From an uncultured Pseudoflavonifractor sp. (GTDB lineage Bacteria; Bacillota_A; Clostridia; Oscillospirales; Oscillospiraceae), in the NCBI GenBank assembly GCA_947575475.1, contig CANPNN010000032.1, positions 1 through 11,207 on the forward strand: a DNA stretch of 11,207 nt, given 5' to 3'. How positions within the stretch are numbered: position 1 is the first letter of the stretch; each line of letters opens with the position of its first letter. Shown piece by piece: positions 6,473 to 11,207 of the stretch. A program made the translations under genes and the position numbers. The notes under the pieces are model-generated. The model was not told the origin of the DNA. It made no database searches and was given only the letters and a program-made list of their open reading frames with translations.

Positions 6473-7567
6473 ATGAAACCTTATAAATTGTACATCACGG
6501 GACCCCAGAAATACTTTCCCAACGGCCTGGCCGAGCTGAAAATGTATAAAGCGGTGGCGGAGTATTACGGCTTTGAGGTCGTCAATGACTTTTCCTATGT
6601 GGAGAAGGGCCTGGAGGAGTACGAGCCCATCGACCGGACCTTCCTGGACGACTGCGATATTGTCATCGCCGACGTGAACCCCTTCCGGGGCGGGGAGCCG
6701 GAGAGTTCCACCATCTTTGACCTGGGCATCGCCTTCTCCAAGAAAAAGCGCATCTATACCCATGTCCACGATATGCGGGACGTGATCCACAAGTATCCCA
6801 ACGCCCATTACGACGAGGCCGGCAGGACCATCGACCAGCACGGGCTCAGATACCTTGACGGCTATACCCCGGGCAATCTGATGTATATGATCCCGGGCAA
6901 GATGATCGAGGGCGGCTTCATTGAGTGCATCCGGGCCCTGATGGTGGACCTGATCGAGGAGGACAAGATGCGGGGCCAGCGGATCACCCCCGCGGTGGAC
7001 CACCGGGCGGAGGCCACCTGGCCCGTGGAGCCGGGAAAATGGCGGGCCTATCTGGCGGGCACGGAGTGCTTTATGGTGAATGACAGAGAATACGGCGACT
7101 GGATGAAGACCGTGTGCGAGAAATACAATTTCGAGGGTATTTTCCCCGCCGACGTGGCTCCGGATCAGCCCGTTCCGTCGGAGGAGGATTTCAAGAACAG
7201 GTTTATCCGCAGCGCCTTTTTCTTTGACCGGGACCAGCTCCATATCCGCAACAGCAACCTGATCCTGGCCAACTTCAACCCCTATCACGGCTACGAGCCG
7301 GACAGCGGCACCGTGTTTGAGGCCGGTATGTGCTTCGGCCTGGGCTACCCCTGCTACTGCTTCATCAGCGATGACCGGCCCCTTGTGGAGCGGATCAGCT
7401 GCGTGAAGGGGGAGGACGGCAAGTACCGGGATGTGGAGAAGTACCTTGTGGAGGACTACGGCTTCCCCCTGGCCGCCCGTCTGGCCGCTAACATGAAGGT
7501 GATACACGGGGACTATGCCCAGGCGGTGAAGGAAGTGGCCAAGGACCTGGGAGTTTACAGCGAATAA
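6473..7567 (+). CDS. Tandem-domain nucleoside 2-deoxyribosyltransferase-like protein, copy 2
   Basis: A 364-residue paralogue of the preceding gene with the same two-domain plan. The N-domain opens with LYITGPQKYF (residues 6-15), the usual glycine-proline loop, and has DDCDIVIADVNPFRGGEPES with Asp83 in IFDLGIAF. The linker has IDQHGLRY, TPGNLMYMIPGKMIEGG. The C-domain has AYLAGTECF (192-200), SNLILANFNPYHGYEPDSGT and FEAG with Glu283, the best match to the family's catalytic signature in either protein. The two proteins have clear end-to-end similarity, so the internal duplication came before the gene duplication. The start is 5 nt after the stop of copy 1, with AAAAGGAG spanning that stop, so translation is coupled. 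Expected to act in the cytoplasm on nucleosides or nucleotides; substrate unknown. Confidence 0.85.
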   Translation: MKPYKLYITGPQKYFPNGLAELKMYKAVAEYYGFEVVNDFSYVEKGLEEYEPIDRTFLDDCDIVIADVNPFRGGEPESSTIFDLGIAFSKKKRIYTHVHDMRDVIHKYPNAHYDEAGRTIDQHGLRYLDGYTPGNLMYMIPGKMIEGGFIECIRALMVDLIEEDKMRGQRITPAVDHRAEATWPVEPGKWRAYLAGTECFMVNDREYGDWMKTVCEKYNFEGIFPADVAPDQPVPSEEDFKNRFIRSAFFFDRDQLHIRNSNLILANFNPYHGYEPDSGTVFEAGMCFGLGYPCYCFISDDRPLVERISCVKGEDGKYRDVEKYLVEDYGFPLAARLAANMKVIHGDYAQAVKEVAKDLGVYSE

Positions 7568-7597
7568 GCGGCGAAAAACGCCGGAAAGGAGCGAACT

Positions 7598-8323
7598 ATG
7601 AGCACACATATCGGCGCGGCGGAAGGGACGGTAGCAAAACGGATATTACTGCCCGGCGACCCTCTGCGGGCCAAATACATCGCGGAAAATTACCTGGAGG
7701 GGGCCGTGTGCTTCAACACGGTCCGGAATATGCTGGGCTATACCGGGACCTATCAGGGAAAGCGGATATCCGTTATGGGTACGGGCATGGGTATGTCCTC
7801 CTGCGGCATCTATGTCCATGAGCTGATCTGCGACTATGGGGCGGACACCCTGATCCGCCTGGGCACAGCGGGGGGGATCAGCGAGAAGCTGAAGCTGGGG
7901 GACGTCGTGATCGCCAGCGGCGCCTCCACCACCAGCGACATGAACCGCCACCTGTTCCCCGGCACCTACTGCCCTCTGGCGGATTTTGAGCTGACACGGA
8001 CGGCGTATCTTATCGCCCGGGACCGGAACGTTCCCTTCGCCGTGGGCAACGTCCTCTCCAGTGACCTGTTCTATGACGATGACCGGAGGATGGAGAAGTG
8101 GAAGGAACACGGCGTGCTGGCCGGGGAGATGGAGAGCGCGGTGCTCTACACCCTGGCCCAAAAGCACCGGGTCCGGGCCCTGAGCCTGGTCACGGTGGTC
8201 GATGGGCCATCCATTCAGGGAGAGCTCTCCCCCCGGGATAGGGAGCGTTCCCTGGACGCGATGATACGCCTGGGACTGGACACGGCAGTTTCCGTGGCGG
8301 ACAGAGAGGAGGCGGCGCAATGA
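7598..8323 (+). CDS. Purine nucleoside phosphorylase, DeoD type, copy 1
   Basis: 241 residues, the usual length for hexameric DeoD (nucleoside plus phosphate gives base plus ribose- or deoxyribose-1-phosphate). Family residues visible: His4, GDPLRAKYIAE with Gly20 and Arg24, Arg43 in TVRNMLGYTGTY, Arg87 in LIRLGTAGG, and the base and ribose pocket GEMES (Glu177, Met178, Glu179). The catalytic Ser-Asp pair of Escherichia coli DeoD (TVSDH) is here TVVDG, so Asp202 is kept but Ser is Val201; the arginine that helps this Asp is kept (Arg215). AAAGGAG lies 8 nt before the ATG; the 30-nt gap before it is the largest in the operon and carries a small CGGCG/CGCCG hairpin. The Val substitution may change base preference. 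I withhold a gene symbol because of the paired paralogue. Confidence 0.92.
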   Translation: MSTHIGAAEGTVAKRILLPGDPLRAKYIAENYLEGAVCFNTVRNMLGYTGTYQGKRISVMGTGMGMSSCGIYVHELICDYGADTLIRLGTAGGISEKLKLGDVVIASGASTTSDMNRHLFPGTYCPLADFELTRTAYLIARDRNVPFAVGNVLSSDLFYDDDRRMEKWKEHGVLAGEMESAVLYTLAQKHRVRALSLVTVVDGPSIQGELSPRDRERSLDAMIRLGLDTAVSVADREEAAQ

Positions 8324-9030
8324 GCACCCCACATATCCAGGCGGAGATGGGCCAGATCGCCCCCCGCATCCTGCTGCCCGGCGACCCTCTCCGGGCCAAA
8401 TATATCGCCGAGACCTTCTTTGAAGACCCGGTCTGCTTTAACGAGATACGGGGCATGTACGGTTATACCGGGACCTACAAGGGGATCCCTGTCTCCGCCA
8501 TGGGCACCGGCATGGGCCTTCCCTCCATCTCCATCTACGCCACCGAGCTGGTGAAATTTTATGGCGTCAAGACGCTCATCCGGGTGGGGACCTGCGGCTC
8601 CTTCCGGGAGGAGATCGGCCTGAAGGACATCATCCTGGCCCAGGGCTGCTGTACCGACAGCGGGATACTCCGCCATAAGTTTGACGGGGATTACGCCCCC
8701 CTGGCGGACTTTGAGCTGCTGAACACAGCCTACGAAAAGGCCCTGGAGCAGGGGAAAAAGGTGTACGTGGGCCTGGTGAAGTCCTCCGACCAGCTCTACC
8801 AGAAGGATAAGCCCTACGGCTTTGAAAACTGGGTCAAGTACGGCGCCCTGGGGGCCGAGATGGAGGGGGCCGCCCTCTACACCATCGCCGCCCGGTACGG
8901 CGCCAGGGCCCTGTGCGTATGCTCGGTCAGCGACGGGAAATATGCCGGCGGCGTCCTGAGCCAGGAGGAGAAGGAGCGCTCCCTGAAGGACATGCTGGCC
9001 CTGTCGCTGGATGCGGCGGTGGAGTTCTGA
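8320..9030 (+). CDS. Purine nucleoside phosphorylase, DeoD type, copy 2
   Basis: 236 residues, full-length DeoD type. Visible family residues: His5, GDPLRAKYIAETFFED with Arg25, Arg44 in EIRGMYGYTGTYKG, Arg88 in LIRVGTCGS, GAEMEGAALY (Glu180, Met181, Glu182) and the catalytic SVSDG with Ser204 and Asp205. At the position of the supporting arginine (Arg217 in Escherichia coli) my alignment gives Lys218 in QEEKERS; Arg220 two residues later could take the role. Its ATG overlaps the TGA of copy 1 (ATGA), so translation is coupled and the two are made in similar amounts. DeoD hexamers share active sites between neighbouring subunits, so mixed hexamers are possible. Overall closer to standard bacterial DeoD than copy 1. 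Confidence 0.93.
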   Translation: MSTPHIQAEMGQIAPRILLPGDPLRAKYIAETFFEDPVCFNEIRGMYGYTGTYKGIPVSAMGTGMGLPSISIYATELVKFYGVKTLIRVGTCGSFREEIGLKDIILAQGCCTDSGILRHKFDGDYAPLADFELLNTAYEKALEQGKKVYVGLVKSSDQLYQKDKPYGFENWVKYGALGAEMEGAALYTIAARYGARALCVCSVSDGKYAGGVLSQEEKERSLKDMLALSLDAAVEF

Positions 9031-9034
9031 GACC

Positions 9035-9565
9035 ATGCGCCGTAAAGTGGTGGCCGTGGTAGGCTCGGCGGAATGTGCCCCCGGGACCCCGGAGTGGGAG
9101 CAGGCCTACGGCCTGGGAAAACAGCTGGCCGAGCGCGGCTACCGGGTCCTCACCGGCGGCCTGGGCGGCGTGATGGAGGCAGCTCTGGCGGGGGCGAAGG
9201 CCTCCGAACACTACCGGGAGGGGGGCACCGTAGCCCTCCTGCCCACCTTCTGTCCGGAGACGGCCAACCCCTGCGCGGATATCGTCATCGCCACCGGGGC
9301 TGACCTCTATATGAACGCCATGGTGGCCAACGCCGACGCGGTGGCAGCCATCGGCGGCGGGGCGGGCACCCTGAGCGAGATAGCCATGGCCCTGGAGCGG
9401 GGCCGCCCGGTCTTCGCCTACCGGGACCTCCCCGGCAGCGGCCATCTGGCCGCCGAGCTGGAGGGGGAAGGGGCCCATCTGGGCCGGTTCTATCCCGTAA
9501 AGTCAGCCGCAGAGGTGACCAGGGCCCTGCCCGGGGCCTTGGGAGAAGGAGGTCCGCGCCCGTGA
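9035..9565 (+). CDS. LOG/TIGR00725-like SLOG-fold protein, copy 1
   Basis: 176 residues with a Rossmann-like nucleotide-binding fold. Motifs: VVAVVGSAE at the N-terminus, TGGLGGVMEAALAGA (40-54), ANPCADIVIATGADLYMN (77-94) and GGGAGTLSE (107-115). Characterised relatives (LOG) remove ribose 5-phosphate from nucleoside monophosphates, using an Arg in the region before the GG-GT motif and the Glu at its end. Here that region reads LYMN, while the next gene has VYRN, so this copy lacks the Arg; Glu115 is present. I chose the ATG at 9035 (GTGGAG 10 nt upstream) over one at 9011, which would overlap the previous gene and add eight non-family residues. Enzyme or ligand-binding partner of copy 2; substrate unknown. 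Confidence 0.82.
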   Translation: MRRKVVAVVGSAECAPGTPEWEQAYGLGKQLAERGYRVLTGGLGGVMEAALAGAKASEHYREGGTVALLPTFCPETANPCADIVIATGADLYMNAMVANADAVAAIGGGAGTLSEIAMALERGRPVFAYRDLPGSGHLAAELEGEGAHLGRFYPVKSAAEVTRALPGALGEGGPRP

Positions 9566-10116
9566 GAAAACAGATGATAGCCGTGATAGGCTATGCAAAT
9601 TTGAAGGAGGACGAGCCCTGCTACCAGACGGCCATGGAGCTGGGAAGGACCCTGGTGGAGAGTGGCTACCGGGTAATGACCGGCGGCCTGGGCGGTGTGA
9701 TGGAGGCCGCCCTTCGGGGGGCCAGACAGGCCAAAAGCTACCGGGAGGGGGACACCGTAGCCATCCTCCCCTCCTTTGACCCGGACCAGGCCAACCCCTA
9801 TGCGGACATCGTTATCGCCACCGGGACCGACGTCTACCGAAACGGCATTGTAGCCAATGCCGATGGGGTCATAGCCATCGGCGGCGGGGCGGGGACCCTC
9901 TCCGAGCTGTCCTACGCCTGGCACCTGTGCCGCCTTATCGCGGTCTACCGGAATGGGGGCGGCTGGAGCGCGGCTCTGGCAGACCGAAGACTGGATGGCC
10001 GGGTGCGCTGTGAGGCGGAGGACGACCGGATATTTGGCGTGGACTCGGCCGCGGAAGCGGCGGCCCTGCTGAAGGAACGCCTGTCCCAGTATCAAAAGCG
10101 TCCGCCTCGGCTTTAA
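9562..10116 (+). CDS. LOG/TIGR00725-like SLOG-fold protein, copy 2
   Basis: 184 residues, a close paralogue of the preceding gene. Motifs: MIAVIGYAN, TGGLGGVMEAALRGA (40-54), ANPYADIVIATGTDVYRNG (77-95) with Arg93, and GGGAGTLSE (107-115) with Glu115. Both residues expected for a LOG-type nucleotide phosphoribohydrolase are present, so this is the better candidate for catalysis. It starts with GTG at 9562, overlapping the TGA of copy 1 by 4 nt (GTGA), behind a strong AGGAGGT site; an ATG at 9574 is the alternative. It is the last gene of the operon. The family also includes proteins that bind rather than cleave nucleotides, so activity is not certain. Confidence 0.85.
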   Translation: MRKQMIAVIGYANLKEDEPCYQTAMELGRTLVESGYRVMTGGLGGVMEAALRGARQAKSYREGDTVAILPSFDPDQANPYADIVIATGTDVYRNGIVANADGVIAIGGGAGTLSELSYAWHLCRLIAVYRNGGGWSAALADRRLDGRVRCEAEDDRIFGVDSAAEAAALLKERLSQYQKRPPRL

Positions 10117-10134
10117 AGCGGCCGAAGAATACCG

Positions 10135-10186
10135 GAAATAAGACAGGGGCGTTGGTACCAAAGTACCAACGCCCCTGTCTTATTTC
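10135..10186. terminator. Bidirectional terminator between convergent genes
   Basis: A perfect 24-bp stem (10135-10158 with 10163-10186) and a CAAA loop. The GC-rich core CAGGGGCG is flanked by AAATAAG on the left and CTTATTT on the right, so both directions end in a T-rich arm. It lies 18 nt after the last gene of the nucleoside operon and 23 nt past the end of the rhomboid gene on the other strand, serving both. Confidence 0.88.
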
Positions 10187-10209
10187 GTAGGGAGAGAAGG
10201 GCGGCAGGG

Positions 10210-10782
10210 TCAGCCTGCGCCCTTTCTCCGAAAGACCAAAAGCCCGAACCCCGCACCGCATAGCCCGCCTACCAGGTGCATGAAGTGGGCCACGTTGTCC
10301 TGGACAAAAAGGGCGGAATAGACCTCCTGCCCCAGATAGATGGCAGCCACCAGAAGGAGGGTGAGAGGAACGGTCCCGGCCTTCATCCCCGCCAGAGAGG
10401 ACAGGAGGATCAGCATAAACACGATGCCGCTGGCCCCCAGGATGGCGGTGCCGGGGAACAGCAGGCATTGCAGGCCCCCGGAGATGAGAGCGGTGAGCAG
10501 GATCCCCTCCAGAAGAGGGCCGCTGCCGTACTTTTCCTCCATGGGCGGACCCACCACCAAAAACAGCACCATATTTCCGGAAAAGTGGGCGTATCCGCTG
10601 TGGCCCAGTACATGTCCGAAGAGCCGGACAAAGAAAAGGGGCGTGACAGGGGCGCGGTAGACCGAAAAAAGCAGCCGGGTGCTCTGTCCCTGGGTCGCCG
10701 CCCCCAGGACCAGGGCCGCCAGAGAGAGGAAAAAGAAGGTGAGGATCACCGGGGAATTATAGTGGAGTTTTTTCAAAGCCAT
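10210..10782 (-). CDS. Rhomboid-family intramembrane serine protease
   Basis: 190 residues, mostly hydrophobic with about six membrane segments. Rhomboids cut membrane proteins within the bilayer with a Ser-His pair. Visible signatures: HSGYAHFSGNMVLF with the H-x3-N motif at 66-70, followed by GPPMEEKYGS; GASGI (116-120) with Ser118 as nucleophile; and AHFMHLVGGLCGAGFG with His169 as the likely partner. Length fits a minimal six-segment rhomboid. The ATG at 10782 is 5 nt after the stop of the upstream gene, with GGGGG almost touching it, so translation probably relies on coupling. Substrate unknown. It converges on the nucleoside operon and shares its terminator, but no functional link is implied. 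Confidence 0.88.
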   Translation of the reverse strand: MALKKLHYNSPVILTFFFLSLAALVLGAATQGQSTRLLFSVYRAPVTPLFFVRLFGHVLGHSGYAHFSGNMVLFLVVGPPMEEKYGSGPLLEGILLTALISGGLQCLLFPGTAILGASGIVFMLILLSSLAGMKAGTVPLTLLLVAAIYLGQEVYSALFVQDNVAHFMHLVGGLCGAGFGLLVFRRKGAG

Positions 10783-10787
10783 TCCCC

Positions 10788-11204
10788 CTACGGATTCTCT
10801 GTATCCACCAGAATATGGTCTGTCCCGTGCTGCTCAAACTCGGCGATATAGGCCTCGATGCGCTGGGCCAGCTCCTGGTAGTTGCTCTCGTCGATGGGCA
10901 CATCGTCCATATCCCGCCGGGCCAGATCCTCGGCCAGGATGTCAAAAAATACGTTGTTCTCATACTCCATAATGGCCTCGTGGATGCCTCCCTCGGCAAA
11001 GGCCTGGGAGGGAACAGCCTCCCCGCGCCAGTATTCCGTCAGGGTATCCATTCCCAGCTCCTTGGCCTTCTGGAACAGGATGCTCTCCACCTGGTCATAG
11101 TCCCGGAAGCGGTCCTCCCCCCGGGTGGAGTTCAGGATCCAGTTTCCGATATAGGCCATGTCCAGCAGACGGCGAAACTGCTTTTGGGTCAGCTCCAGCT
11201 TCAT
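10788..11204 (-). CDS. Conserved-looking hypothetical protein, 138 residues
   Basis: I do not recognise a named family. The protein is charged and likely cytoplasmic and helical, with no signal peptide or membrane segment. It begins MKLELTQKQFRRLLDMAYIGNW, has GEDRFRDYDQVESILF near 29-44 and an acidic C-terminal half (DDVPIDESNYQELAQRIEAY). The start falls three bases from the right edge, so its ribosome site cannot be seen, but the N-terminus looks natural. It lies 5 nt upstream of the rhomboid gene and is probably cotranscribed with it. Confidence 0.65.
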   Translation of the reverse strand: MKLELTQKQFRRLLDMAYIGNWILNSTRGEDRFRDYDQVESILFQKAKELGMDTLTEYWRGEAVPSQAFAEGGIHEAIMEYENNVFFDILAEDLARRDMDDVPIDESNYQELAQRIEAYIAEFEQHGTDHILVDTENP

Positions 11205-11207
11205 GGC

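Noticed and set aside
6395..7609. Long antisense open frame (404 residues) over the second NDT-like gene
   Set aside because: Same reason: the plus strand carries the recognisable domains, promoter and coupled starts. The antisense protein shows no family signature.

Overview
The window looks like a spore-forming Clostridia (Bacillota) chromosome, most likely an Oscillospiraceae-type gut anaerobe. The evidence is an alpha/beta-type small acid-soluble spore protein with a plausible sigma-G promoter, strong AGGAGG-type ribosome sites, frequent GTG starts, and GC-rich genes beside a visibly more AT-rich block. The genus assignment is inference; no rRNA, tRNA, CRISPR array or insertion sequence was seen.

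Region 1 (1-3665, minus strand) is a defence-type operon, read from 3620 leftwards: a winged-helix regulator with an extra N-terminal domain, an AbiEii-like nucleotidyltransferase overlapping it by 7 nt, and a large superfamily 2 helicase of the type III restriction (Res) kind that runs off the left edge. A perfect 29-bp palindrome covers the putative -10 box in front of the regulator, which suggests autoregulation.

Region 2 (3666-4308) holds a perfect 16-bp-stem inverted repeat, the spore-protein gene with an unusual C-terminal tail, and a bidirectional terminator.

Region 3 (4309-10186) is the most interesting part. A DeoR-type regulator is divergent from a six-gene plus-strand operon. The six genes are three adjacent pairs of paralogues: two tandem-domain nucleoside 2-deoxyribosyltransferase-like proteins, two DeoD-type purine nucleoside phosphorylases, and two LOG/TIGR00725-like (SLOG-fold) proteins. 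All three families are known to break or exchange N-glycosidic bonds of nucleosides or nucleotides. The start and stop of successive genes overlap or nearly touch, and a 24-bp perfect hairpin ends the operon. In each pair the two copies differ at positions that matter in their family, so paired or hetero-oligomeric function is a reasonable hypothesis. I cannot name an already described pathway with this gene set.

Region 4 (10210-11204, minus strand, convergent with the operon) has a rhomboid-family membrane protease and, just upstream of it, a conserved-looking hypothetical protein whose start lies three bases from the right edge.
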